Of a stretch of 64,000 bases of DNA, positions 44,718 to 53,477 are shown piece after piece. Source of the stretch: Lachnospiraceae bacterium C6A11 (GTDB taxonomy: Bacteria > Bacillota > Clostridia > Lachnospirales > Lachnospiraceae). The notes under the pieces were generated by a model, which saw only the letters and a list, made by a program, of their open reading frames with translations, ran no database searches and was not told where the DNA came from. The stretch spans positions 62,001 to 126,000 of the forward strand of contig JNKY01000015.1 of assembly GCA_000702245.1 (NCBI GenBank), in the 5' to 3' direction. The stretch's first letter is position 1. Each line of letters starts with the position of its first letter. The position numbers and the translations under genes were made by a program.

Positions 44718-45953
44718 TTATTCAAATCTTTCGTCAATAACTCTCTTGGTCTTCTTCTCGCTTCTTGGAAGAACGCCGATCTCTACAACCTTAACAAGCG
44801 GTGTAAAGCCGATCTTGCTCTTAACCTTTGCAGCGATTCTGTTGCTGAGATCCTGGAAGTCTGTATGACCTGTGGTCTCAACATAGATTCTCAGCGTATC
44901 CCTTCCGTCAAGGTGTGAGATCCTGATCTGGTACTCGCTGGAAACCTCAGGGAATGTCTGAAGGATTTCCTCGATCTGAGCAGGAAATACATTTACGCCC
45001 TTGATCTTCATCATATCATCCGTACGTCCCTTGATGATGTCAAGTCTCGGGAAACTGCTGCCGCACTTGCATGGCTCAGGAATGATCCTTGAAAGGTCAT
45101 GTGTACGATAACGGATGAGCGGTGCGCCCTCCTTCACAAGTGTTGTGCATACGATCTCGCCGTACTCTCCGTCAGGAAGTACCTTTCCGGTCACAGGATC
45201 GATTATCTCGATATAGATATAATCATCCCAGTAATGCATGCCTGTCTCGCCCGGGCAGTTGATACCGATACCCGGTCCGTAGATCTCTGTCAATCCGTAA
45301 ATATCATAAAGCTCGATTCCCAATTCCTCGTGAATACGCTTTCTCATATTGCTGCCCCAGCGCTCAGAACCGATGATACCCTTCTTCAGATGTATCTGAT
45401 CCTTCACGCCTCTCTTCGCGATCTCCTCTGCAAGAAGAAGCGCATATGAAGAGGTCGCACAGATAACAGTTGACTTCATATCGATCATCATCTGGATCTG
45501 CTTATCTGTATTTCCCGGACCCATAGGAATAGCCATGGCGCCAAGCTTCTCGCAGCCTGCCTGGAAACCGATTCCTGCTGTCCAGAGTCCGTAGCCCGGT
45601 GTGATCTGAATCCTGTCTTTCTTTGTGATGCCGGCCATCTCATAGCATCTTGCGAACATTGTTGCCCAGTCGTCAACATCCTTTGCTGTGTAAGGAATGA
45701 TGACCGGAAGTCCTGTTGTTCCCGAAGACGAGTGGATCCTTACGATCTCCTCCTCCGGTGCTGTCATAAGTCCAAGTGGATATGCATCCCTCAGATCCTT
45801 CTTCTCCGAAAAAGGAAGCTTCTCAAAATCCTCCGGAGTCTCTATACGTGTTATTCCTGCGTCAGCAAGCTTTCTTCCGTAAAAGCTTCCTGCTGAAATA
45901 AGTGCCTTGATCCTGCTGTTGACCTGTTCGATCTGTTTCTCGTTAATCTCCAT
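44718..45953 (-). CDS. Phenylacetate/arylacetate-CoA ligase (PaaK family)
   Basis: This adenylate-forming enzyme joins phenylacetate or indoleacetate to CoA, or in fermenters may run in reverse to make ATP. HSSSGTTGLPVIIPYT near 90 is the P-loop, ELYDIYGLTEIYGPGIGINC the AMP-binding motif, and IIKGRTDDMMKIKGVNVFPA the hinge and C-terminal domain. Length 411 is below the 430 norm but complete. It lies two genes from an indolepyruvate oxidoreductase beta subunit, fitting an aromatic amino acid fermentation route. Confidence 0.88.
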   Translation of the reverse strand: MEINEKQIEQVNSRIKALISAGSFYGRKLADAGITRIETPEDFEKLPFSEKKDLRDAYPLGLMTAPEEEIVRIHSSSGTTGLPVIIPYTAKDVDDWATMFARCYEMAGITKKDRIQITPGYGLWTAGIGFQAGCEKLGAMAIPMGPGNTDKQIQMMIDMKSTVICATSSYALLLAEEIAKRGVKDQIHLKKGIIGSERWGSNMRKRIHEELGIELYDIYGLTEIYGPGIGINCPGETGMHYWDDYIYIEIIDPVTGKVLPDGEYGEIVCTTLVKEGAPLIRYRTHDLSRIIPEPCKCGSSFPRLDIIKGRTDDMMKIKGVNVFPAQIEEILQTFPEVSSEYQIRISHLDGRDTLRIYVETTGHTDFQDLSNRIAAKVKSKIGFTPLVKVVEIGVLPRSEKKTKRVIDERFE

Positions 45954-46091
45954 TATACTTTCCCTTCCTGTTATTTTATTTAGTTGCAGATCCTAGCTCT
46001 GCGGTATATTCTATCATGCTTTCGCCTTAATCATTCTGAAGAATAAATAAAATAAATCTTTTAATGCTTAAGATTTCTTTCGAAATATTTG

Positions 46092-47417
46092 TCAGTGAAA
46101 TACATTTCCGCCGATATTTACGCCGGATATTCCGTGCTCTTCAGCGTACCATTTCGCTTTAAAATACAGATTGTCGACATTCCTCGTCCCGTTCAGCACA
46201 TCCTCCGCCGCGATGTAGCACGCCTTCTTCGGCCCCTTCGCAAGTATCAGCGCAAGGCTTCCGGTATCTGCCGGCTCAAACTGATAAGGCGCATAGATTA
46301 CGCCTGCGATAGTATTTGGAAATCTCGAATCGTCAACCCTGTTCATGACAACGCTTCCGACCGCGATCATTCCAGCGTAGTCCTCGCTTCCCGCCTCAGC
46401 TTCGATTATTCCCGCAAGAAGCTTCAGCTCGTCAGCGGTATAATTATATGCCGGCGCATAGAAGAAGTCCGTTCCCGAGCTGTCTCTTATAACGGCATTG
46501 TTGGCGCGGATATTCTTGGCCTTTTCTTCTTCCTCACGCCGTCTTTCTTCCTCTTCGATCTCGCGCTTAAGCGCCTCAGCAAGAGCCTCCGCACTGTCAG
46601 CCTTTCGCTCTGCATCCTCTATAAGCTGCTCAAGCTCAGCCATATTCTTGGTGAGATCGGCCTGAGCTTCCTCATAAAGCTCCTGTTTTATCTCCTGCTC
46701 GTCCTTTAAATCGACAAGCCTTGTGTTCTTCGTTACCTGTTCCTGAAGCATATCATTCAGGTTCGTGATGTAGTCGTTCAGATATCTGTTAATGTCCTTA
46801 ACGTATTCGTTGCGATTGATGACGTCGTATTCGTCCTCGCACGTAATGAACAGCATCGGATCCTCGTAGCCTTCCTCATACATCATCCGTATGATCTCGC
46901 CCATCTCAGCTCTGTCCTCACGTATCGTTTTCTCGAGCTCCTTGATCTCCTTCTCAGTCTCGGTGATCTCCTCGTTAAGTGCACTGACCTCTTTATTGGT
47001 TTCCTCGAGGTTCTCGGTCACCCTCGCGATCTCCTTACTCATCATCTGGAGCTCCAGCATGAGCCTCTCAGCCTCCGCCCTGTATTCTTCGGCCTTCTCT
47101 TCCTCCTGCCGCTGCTCGTCCTTCTTATCGTAAAGAATCTGACTGCTGCTTATACTCTTTTCATTCCGAGCCTTGTACTGCAGTGTGGTGTTTCTCAATG
47201 CAGATTGCGACGCTGATCCACTGTGATCCACCGCCATTGATCCGGCACTCAGACTGGTTTCAGTATCTAAAAAAGACGCCCCGTCACTCAGTCTCCCTTC
47301 AGCATCAGTATTAATCGGAGCTGACTCGCCTGCAGCGGAAATACGGCCGACCGAGGCTGTAGAGATAAAAAGCGAAATAACAAATATAGCAGAAAAAAGT
47401 ACGCTTTTCCTTCTCAC
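46092..47417 (-). CDS. Secreted SleB-like cell wall hydrolase with coiled-coil domain
   Basis: A signal peptide (about 1-29) is followed by a coiled coil rich in Glu/Lys/Leu from about 95 to 305, like PcsB/CwlO regulators. The C-terminal Hydrolase_2 domain (about 325-441) contains LKLLAGIIEAEAGSEDYAGM with the predicted catalytic Glu, SVVMNRVDDSRFPNTI and YQFEPADTGS. It probably acts as a lytic enzyme on spore or vegetative peptidoglycan. The start is the GTG at 47417 with GGAG upstream. Confidence 0.87.
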   Translation of the reverse strand: MRRKSVLFSAIFVISLFISTASVGRISAAGESAPINTDAEGRLSDGASFLDTETSLSAGSMAVDHSGSASQSALRNTTLQYKARNEKSISSSQILYDKKDEQRQEEEKAEEYRAEAERLMLELQMMSKEIARVTENLEETNKEVSALNEEITETEKEIKELEKTIREDRAEMGEIIRMMYEEGYEDPMLFITCEDEYDVINRNEYVKDINRYLNDYITNLNDMLQEQVTKNTRLVDLKDEQEIKQELYEEAQADLTKNMAELEQLIEDAERKADSAEALAEALKREIEEEERRREEEEKAKNIRANNAVIRDSSGTDFFYAPAYNYTADELKLLAGIIEAEAGSEDYAGMIAVGSVVMNRVDDSRFPNTIAGVIYAPYQFEPADTGSLALILAKGPKKACYIAAEDVLNGTRNVDNLYFKAKWYAEEHGISGVNIGGNVFH

Positions 47418-47504
47418 CCCATCATCTCCAATACCATTAATTATATAAATACCCCTAAAATATCATTCACAGTTAGTCAGCTCACCGGCAATACGATCCG
47501 GTGA

Positions 47505-48077
47505 TCATTCTGCGTAATCAAATGCTTTCAGATTGAGCGGTATGAATTTCTCCTTCACCGACTCCTTCATAGCTTCTCTGATATCGTCCTCGCTAAGTCC
47601 CAGCTTTCCGGTGCGGACTGCCGCTCCGAGAAGCACAACGTTCAGAACCTTTGCGGAGCCTAGCTCCTTGCAGGCCTTGTCGCCATCAACAACCGTGAGA
47701 CTCTCCACATTCTTCTGCAGATATTCAACCATATCCGCGCCCTCATAATGCGCTCCGCTGAGGGTTGAAGTGGTAGGCTTAACTGCTCTTGTATTTGCTA
47801 TGACCGCGCCGCCTTCCTTAAGATACGGCAGCATCCTTACTGTCTCTCCCGGCTCAAAACCGAGTATCACATCAGCGCTTCCCTTTGCTATCATCGGGCT
47901 CTCAACATCGTCTCCGATCCTGAGAAAGCTGAATACGCTTCCGCCTCTCTGCGCCATTCCGATGGTCTCAGCGCTCATCACTTTATATCCTTTATTCATT
48001 GCTGCCTTCGCCATGATCTTCGAAGCAAGGACCGTTCCCTGTCCTCCGACCCCGCACAGCACTACATTCACACTCAT
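47505..48077 (-). CDS. iorB: Indolepyruvate oxidoreductase beta subunit (2-oxoacid:acceptor oxidoreductase gamma fold)
   Basis: NVVLCGVGGQGTVLASKIMA at the start and TIGMAQRGGSVFSFLRIG near 42 are the POR gamma-domain signatures of IorB. With IorA it converts indolepyruvate (and phenylpyruvate) to arylacetyl-CoA with reduction of ferredoxin. Length 190 is normal. The start at 48077 follows GGAGAG. No iorA gene adjoins; the upstream neighbour is an unrelated permease. Confidence 0.88.
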   Translation of the reverse strand: MSVNVVLCGVGGQGTVLASKIMAKAAMNKGYKVMSAETIGMAQRGGSVFSFLRIGDDVESPMIAKGSADVILGFEPGETVRMLPYLKEGGAVIANTRAVKPTTSTLSGAHYEGADMVEYLQKNVESLTVVDGDKACKELGSAKVLNVVLLGAAVRTGKLGLSEDDIREAMKESVKEKFIPLNLKAFDYAE

Positions 48078-48137
48078 TTTTCTTCTCTCCAAAGTCGCAC
48101 GCGTATGCGTATAATTAACACTTTCTCATCTCAACGC

Positions 48138-48203
48138 TTCACACATACATATACCCATGAGGGCGTATTTTGCTACAATCGAATGGGCATATGTATGAGT
48201 GAA
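48138..48203. repeat. Intergenic inverted repeat, TTCACACAT type
   Basis: TTCACACATACATATACCCAT and ATGGGCATATGTATGAGTGAA, each of about 21 bases, pair with two mismatches around a 24-base loop. It lies between the large permease gene and iorB. It resembles the hairpin at 58248-58283. It may be a terminator-like or mobile palindromic element; no T-run follows. Confidence 0.55.
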
Positions 48204-48239
48204 GCTATAGATACTCAAATTATACTATAATCACGCGTG

Positions 48240-50795
48240 CTATTCAACGGCTTTCATCGACTCCGCCATGTCTATCCTGTCCAGTTTCCGCCGCATCAGA
48301 AGGTCTACAACTAGCGAGAATCCGATAACGATCACGATGGCGAAAGCGAAGCTTCTTCCGAAGATGATCGTCTTGAAGGAAACCATATCAACCTTGATCT
48401 GAGATATGACAAAGCTGTGCAGCAGAATGCCGAGCGGCAGCCCCAGAAATGCCCCCATTAGAGTCAGCACGAAGTTCTCTCTGAAGACATATGAGCCGGT
48501 CTCCGTATGATAGAAGCCAAGCACCTTGATGGTTGCGATCTCCCTCTTTCTTTCGGTTATATTTATATTGCTGAGATTGATAAGCACGATAAATGCAAGC
48601 GCTCCCGCACTTCCGATAACGACCCAGATGACCGCATTCATCATGACCATCATCTTGTCGACTCTGTCCTTAAGCTCCGGCACCACGTTCAGCGACACAA
48701 CGCCCTTCATATTGCTGAGCGTCGCACCGAGGCTGTAAGCATCCTCGTCGGAAGCTGTATTTACGTAGATCGTATTCGGGGCATAGTCCGCGCCAAAATA
48801 CTTCGTATAGGTTTCCGGACTGATGAAACCGTAATGCCATACATAATTCTCGAAGGTAGCTGCAAGCCGGAGCTTAACCTCCCTGCTGTCGGAAAGCGTG
48901 ATCGTAACCTCGTCACCTATCTTCTTACCGGTCATCTCCGCAACCTTCTCAGAGAGCGCGATCTCACCAAGTCCCGGATAAGAATCACCCTTCACCCAGT
49001 GCATTTCAACGTAGCCCGGAAGCGAGTCTCCCTCCGCTGCAATGAGATATACACTCTTAACCGCATTCTTCACCTGCAGCTCGACTGTCGTCTGATACAG
49101 CTCAATATGTGTGATGTCAACAAAGTCCTCACGTATCGCATCATTGATGGAGCTTTTGAAAATAATCGAAATATCGTAGGTATCGATATCCTCGAACTGG
49201 AAATTGGCTATATTTGAAACGGAATCCTTGATACCGAAGCCTGTCAGAACAAGTGCACTGCAGCCGGCGATGCCTATGATCATCATGAGCATCCTCTTCT
49301 TGAAACGGAAGATATTTCTGGCTGTGACCTTGTGCAGGAACTTCATGCGCTTCCAGAGCGGCTTGATGCGCTCCAGTAGTATTCTCTTACCTGCAGGCGG
49401 TGCCTTCGGCCTGATAAGCTCCGCCGGCATGCCGCGCAGCTCATTTCTGCACGCGAAGAAGGTCGTGCCCATGGTGCAGACCAGAGAAACGATCATACAA
49501 ACGATAAGGAGCCCCGGCGAGAAGTAAAATATCGTCGTTTCGCCAAAATTATAAAGCATCCTGTACGCCCTGGCGATAACAAAAGGAAATACCCTGCAGC
49601 CGATAAAGAAACCGGTGATGCAGCCGATCAGCCCGGCGCTTCCCGAATAGAGCATGTATTTTAAAAGTATGGATGATGAATTGTAGCCCATCGCACGAAA
49701 TGTGCCGATCTGCCCTCTCTCGTCGTCGATCATTCTGGTCATCGTAGTAGAGCAGACAAGGGCAGCGATAAGAAAGAAAAATACAGGAAATATCTTCGCG
49801 ATATCGCGGACTATGCTCGTATCGCTGCTGTAGCCGGCATAGCCTGTGTTCATATTTCTGTCGAGAACGTACAGCTCAGGCTTCGGAACACTGTCCTCAA
49901 GCACCGGTCTCATGAAGAGGCTGTCCAGCATCTCTTCGTATCTGTCGTCCATGACCTTTGTCAGAGCATCGGTCACAGCTGTACGGTTCTCCTCCACGAA
50001 GTTCTTGTATTTTTTCGTATAGATGTGAAAATTCTTCTGGAGGGACACGTAGGCTTCCTTGTAATAATCAAAGTTAAAGCCCTCCTCAGGGATAAATATA
50101 GCCGCAGTCACACGGCCGTTGCCGATAGAGGTAGTACCTCTTTCACCACTCAGATAGAGCGGCGAATCTACAAGGCCAACGACCTTGTACTCTTTATATT
50201 TAAACTCTTCCAAAGTGTCATTGTTGTAGGAGTTGTCGATCAGTATCGTCTCGCCGATGTATTTGTTGTCGAATTTGTCTGCGTCGAGGACACACTCGTC
50301 CGGCGCCTCAGGCATGCGACCGCTGCGAAGCGCAAGGGTATTGACCTTTTCAGGTATGCTGTAGGCTCTGAGGGTGTCCTTACCATCCTCAAGATCTATA
50401 TAGATGATGTCCTCGTAGAACGAGCCTTCCACGAGTAATACTCCTTGTGAAGTTCCAACCGGATCATTTTTAGAAGATCCCTGCGAACCATTCGAAGTCT
50501 CCTCTGAAGGCCCCTGGAAACCATCAGAAGAACCTCCTCCATATAGCCCGGAGGAGAGTTCATCCTCAAGCTTCTCGATGTCCCTACGTGTGAAACCGTA
50601 GCTTGAAACAAGTCTGAAATCATAGAATCTGTGCTTGCTGTAGTATTTGTCTGCGGTGCCGACCATGCTGGCTTTCGTGACCTTGAGACCCGCAAAAAAA
50701 CCTACCCCAAGCATGACAATAGCAAGGATAGCAAAAAACCTACCCTTGCTCTCTTTAAAAGTCCTTATGATGTTTTTCAGATATGCGCTCTTCAT
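48240..50795 (-). CDS. Large FtsX-family ABC permease (two FtsX cores)
   Basis: The 851-residue protein has an N-terminal helix (FFAILAIVMLGVGFFAGLKV), an extracellular domain of about 300 residues, then FtsX cores near 340-480 (DERGQIGTFRAMGYNSSSIL) and 720-851 (ERKREIATIKVLGFYHTETG), matching bacterial YxdM/MacB-like exporters. No ATPase gene adjoins it here, so its partner is elsewhere. Residues about 80-118 are a Ser/Gly/Glu-rich insert with an 11-residue duplication. The start at 50795 is fixed by GGGGGA; the longer frame uses a TTG. Confidence 0.87.
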   Translation of the reverse strand: MKSAYLKNIIRTFKESKGRFFAILAIVMLGVGFFAGLKVTKASMVGTADKYYSKHRFYDFRLVSSYGFTRRDIEKLEDELSSGLYGGGSSDGFQGPSEETSNGSQGSSKNDPVGTSQGVLLVEGSFYEDIIYIDLEDGKDTLRAYSIPEKVNTLALRSGRMPEAPDECVLDADKFDNKYIGETILIDNSYNNDTLEEFKYKEYKVVGLVDSPLYLSGERGTTSIGNGRVTAAIFIPEEGFNFDYYKEAYVSLQKNFHIYTKKYKNFVEENRTAVTDALTKVMDDRYEEMLDSLFMRPVLEDSVPKPELYVLDRNMNTGYAGYSSDTSIVRDIAKIFPVFFFLIAALVCSTTMTRMIDDERGQIGTFRAMGYNSSSILLKYMLYSGSAGLIGCITGFFIGCRVFPFVIARAYRMLYNFGETTIFYFSPGLLIVCMIVSLVCTMGTTFFACRNELRGMPAELIRPKAPPAGKRILLERIKPLWKRMKFLHKVTARNIFRFKKRMLMMIIGIAGCSALVLTGFGIKDSVSNIANFQFEDIDTYDISIIFKSSINDAIREDFVDITHIELYQTTVELQVKNAVKSVYLIAAEGDSLPGYVEMHWVKGDSYPGLGEIALSEKVAEMTGKKIGDEVTITLSDSREVKLRLAATFENYVWHYGFISPETYTKYFGADYAPNTIYVNTASDEDAYSLGATLSNMKGVVSLNVVPELKDRVDKMMVMMNAVIWVVIGSAGALAFIVLINLSNINITERKREIATIKVLGFYHTETGSYVFRENFVLTLMGAFLGLPLGILLHSFVISQIKVDMVSFKTIIFGRSFAFAIVIVIGFSLVVDLLMRRKLDRIDMAESMKAVE
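50473..50538 (-). repeat. 33-bp tandem repeat in the FtsX permease gene
   Basis: Two copies begin at 50473 and 50506. Both start GAAG and share CCCTG, AACCAT and AGAAG/CGAAG blocks, encoding SDGFQGPSEET and SNGSQGSSKND-type units. The frame is preserved. Confidence 0.7.
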
Positions 50796-50891
50796 AGTCT
50801 GTCCCCCGCAATCTGAAACCAACTATATCACTACAACCTCTTTCTTGACCAAATACACTAAATATCGACAATTCTGATTAGCTTTGTATAA

Positions 50892-51362
50892 TCACATCGC
50901 TCCCACAGCGCCCTTAACAAGGAAGCTTACAAGTCCCATGATGATACCTGCAAGTACAACGCCGCCCATTGCAGCCGCCGTGCTCTTCTTAAAATCAAGG
51001 TCCAGTATGCTTGCTGCAAGAGTTCCTGTCCATGCGCCTGTTCCCGGAAGCGGAATACCTACGAAAAGGAAAAGTGCAAAGTAAAGACCTTTTCCGGCCT
51101 TTGCCTTCAGCTTCTCGCCGCCGTGCTCGCCCTTCTCGAGACAGAAGGTAAAGAACTTTCCTGTCAGTTTCTTATCCTTGCCCCAGATAAGAACCTTTCT
51201 CGCGAAGAAGAAGATGATAGGTACCGGAAGCATATTTCCGACTATGGCGATAGCGTAGGAGATCGGCATATTAAGGCTGCGGGCCACCGCATAAGGGATC
51301 GCACCTCTCAGCTCGATCAGCGGAACCATTGAAATAAGAAAAACAATTATATATTTTTTCAT
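50892..51362 (-). CDS. Small multidrug-export family membrane protein (PF06695 type)
   Basis: The 156-residue protein has four to five helices. VPLIELRGAIPYAVARSLNM near 14 and GIPLPGTGAWTGTLAASILD near 100 are the family's two conserved loops (ELRGAIP and PLPGTGAW), which resemble the DedA re-entrant motifs. Its biochemical role is unsettled, and the multidrug name is weakly supported. It is the last gene of the run with STAS and SpoIIE-type genes; the spacing is 27 bases. Confidence 0.85.
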   Translation of the reverse strand: MKKYIIVFLISMVPLIELRGAIPYAVARSLNMPISYAIAIVGNMLPVPIIFFFARKVLIWGKDKKLTGKFFTFCLEKGEHGGEKLKAKAGKGLYFALFLFVGIPLPGTGAWTGTLAASILDLDFKKSTAAAMGGVVLAGIIMGLVSFLVKGAVGAM

Positions 51363-51389
51363 TATAATAACCTCAACTGTTACTGATTT

Positions 51390-51692
51390 TTACTCATTCT
51401 CTATCGTAAGATCTTCGATAAAGCCTGTTATCTCAAATACATCCATGACTTCAGGACATACATTCTTAACGATCATCTCACCCTGTGCTTCCATCCTCTG
51501 CATGGTTATAAGCATGATACGAAGGCCCGCACTGGAGATGTATTTCAGCTCTTTCATATCAAAGATAAGCTTTGTTACTCCGTCAAGCGCAGTCTTAAGC
51601 TGCGCGTCAAGCTCCGGCGAAGAATTGGTATCCAGACTTCCGATAAGAGCTACCGTAAGTTCACTATCATTTCTGTTCATTTTAATATCCAT
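51390..51692 (-). CDS. STAS-domain anti-sigma factor antagonist-like protein
   Basis: The single STAS domain of 100 residues has ALIGSLDTNSSPELDAQL and KLIFDMKELKYISSAGLRIM; the Ser of YISSAG is the normal phosphorylation site. In partner switching an anti-sigma kinase phosphorylates it and a PP2C phosphatase, here the adjacent upstream gene, removes the phosphate. No kinase or sigma gene is nearby. GGAGG supports the ATG at 51692; the preceding GTG codon is a possible alternative. Confidence 0.9.
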   Translation of the reverse strand: MDIKMNRNDSELTVALIGSLDTNSSPELDAQLKTALDGVTKLIFDMKELKYISSAGLRIMLITMQRMEAQGEMIVKNVCPEVMDVFEITGFIEDLTIENE

Positions 51693-51711
51693 CACATAAC
51701 CTCCGTAATGA

Positions 51712-53448
51712 TCAAAGTATCTTTATTCCCAGCATCGTCAGATCGTCAAACTGCGGTGCCTCACCGACGAATTCCGTAACTGTTTCCTTTACTCTGTTAA
51801 CCAGTTTTTCAGGTACATCCTCAGGAGAGCGGTTCAGTGCCTCAAGCAGCCTGTCCGTACCGAACGCCTTCTCTTCGGCATCTGTCGCCTCAGGTATACC
51901 GTCCGTGTAAACAAAGAATGTGCTGCCCTTCTCGAGAGTAAGCTCGTACTCCCTGTATTTCTTGCCCGGTCTTCCGCCGATCACGAAACCGTGCGGATCC
52001 TTAAACAGCTCGAATTCCCCGTCCGGCCTGCGGATCAAAGGATATTCATGACCGGCATTTGAAGCGGTGAGCTTTCCCGTCGATATCTCAAGGATGCCGA
52101 GCCATACGGTAACAAACATCCTCTCTTTATTGTTCTTGCATATGGTCTCGTTGGTTTTTTCAAGGATCTCATGCGGTGTAAGCCCCATCATAGCATTGTT
52201 ATTTATAAGCATCTTGGCCATCATCATGAAGAGTGCCGCAGGGATACCCTTGCCGGACACATCCGCCATCACAAGCGCAAGATGGTCATCATCTATCATA
52301 AAGAAGTCATAGAAGTCGCCGCCGACCTCCTTTGCAGGAGTCATAGAAGCAAATATATCGAACTCCTCCCTGTCCGGAAAGGCCGGAAATACATTCGGCA
52401 GCTGCTCGGTCTGTATCTTCCTCGCCATATCCAGCTCGGCAGATACCCTTTCCTTCTCTCCTACCAGCCTAATATTTTCATTGGTATACTGATCGATCTC
52501 CACAGCAAGTTCTGCGATATCATCAGCCAGAACTCCGATCTCATTTCTGACCTTGATCTCGGACACCCTCTTTTGAACGGCGTCGCTGTCCTTATCCTCT
52601 CTGTATTTAAGAACAGTTTTCTGAAGTGCCGCGATCGGCTCTATCGCCTTCCTGTTAAGCATCACAACAAGCAGCAGCAGCGCGATCAGAATACCTGCGA
52701 CTCCCACAAGGATGGTTGTTATAAGAGTTATGTTCATGGTACTTCGGAATGAATCCCATCTGTTAACAACTCCGATGACCAGCTGAAGCTCTCCGTTATG
52801 ATAAATAGGCATGTAGCCTATATAATACCTTCCTTTGTAAGGGAAATCCTTCGTCCTCTCGAAAACTGTCCTGCCGTCATCTCTATCGTACAGCTTCTTC
52901 AGAACCGGATGATCCTCCAGATCGATATTGTAGTATTTTCCTATCGATCTGGCTTCTTCTCCGCGAATATATTCACAAATAACAAAGCCCCTGTTGCTCT
53001 CTCTCATATCCAATATGAACATCATATCATAACCGCTCTCACCCGCATAGTAGGTGAAGTTGCTATTGAGGGATTCATACCCCATCTTCCGCTGATAATT
53101 CTTCGCAGGTTCAGGAAGCGAATCCATCCACGCTATCGACCATTCGGTCTCACCTATCATCGCTTCATAATAAGCATCACCCTCTTCCTGCTTGTAGTCC
53201 TCCGTCAGAACCTGAGGGTGTGCTCCCCACTCTTTCAGATACCAGTTAAGCACCTCTGTTGACCCGAAAAATCCCGGCGTCTGTTCATCAAGGACATACT
53301 CCATATGAGGCTTTTTTCCGCTAAGGAAGCCGTCTACAGCGCTTTCATATATCGACCAGATGATAGCAACAAGCATTATGATAAATGCAGGAACGGCTAT
53401 GGCTATAACCTGAAGCAGCAGTTTTTTGTTTTTCCTTTTCTTCCTCAT
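51712..53448 (-). CDS. Membrane PP2C phosphatase, SpoIIE/RsbU type, with extracellular sensor
   Basis: Two transmembrane helices (about 11-36 and 238-262) flank an extracellular sensor region of about 200 residues. A HAMP-like and coiled segment (264-335) leads to the SpoIIE phosphatase domain, with ASMTPAKEVGGDFYDFF carrying the metal Asp, VMADVSGKGIPAALFMM and FVYTDGIPEATDAEEKAFG. It should dephosphorylate the STAS protein encoded 19 bases downstream. The start at 53448 follows GGAGAG. Confidence 0.9.
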   Translation of the reverse strand: MRKKRKNKKLLLQVIAIAVPAFIIMLVAIIWSIYESAVDGFLSGKKPHMEYVLDEQTPGFFGSTEVLNWYLKEWGAHPQVLTEDYKQEEGDAYYEAMIGETEWSIAWMDSLPEPAKNYQRKMGYESLNSNFTYYAGESGYDMMFILDMRESNRGFVICEYIRGEEARSIGKYYNIDLEDHPVLKKLYDRDDGRTVFERTKDFPYKGRYYIGYMPIYHNGELQLVIGVVNRWDSFRSTMNITLITTILVGVAGILIALLLLVVMLNRKAIEPIAALQKTVLKYREDKDSDAVQKRVSEIKVRNEIGVLADDIAELAVEIDQYTNENIRLVGEKERVSAELDMARKIQTEQLPNVFPAFPDREEFDIFASMTPAKEVGGDFYDFFMIDDDHLALVMADVSGKGIPAALFMMMAKMLINNNAMMGLTPHEILEKTNETICKNNKERMFVTVWLGILEISTGKLTASNAGHEYPLIRRPDGEFELFKDPHGFVIGGRPGKKYREYELTLEKGSTFFVYTDGIPEATDAEEKAFGTDRLLEALNRSPEDVPEKLVNRVKETVTEFVGEAPQFDDLTMLGIKIL

Positions 53449-53477
53449 AGCTCTCTCCAAAACCGTGTGAATATCAG

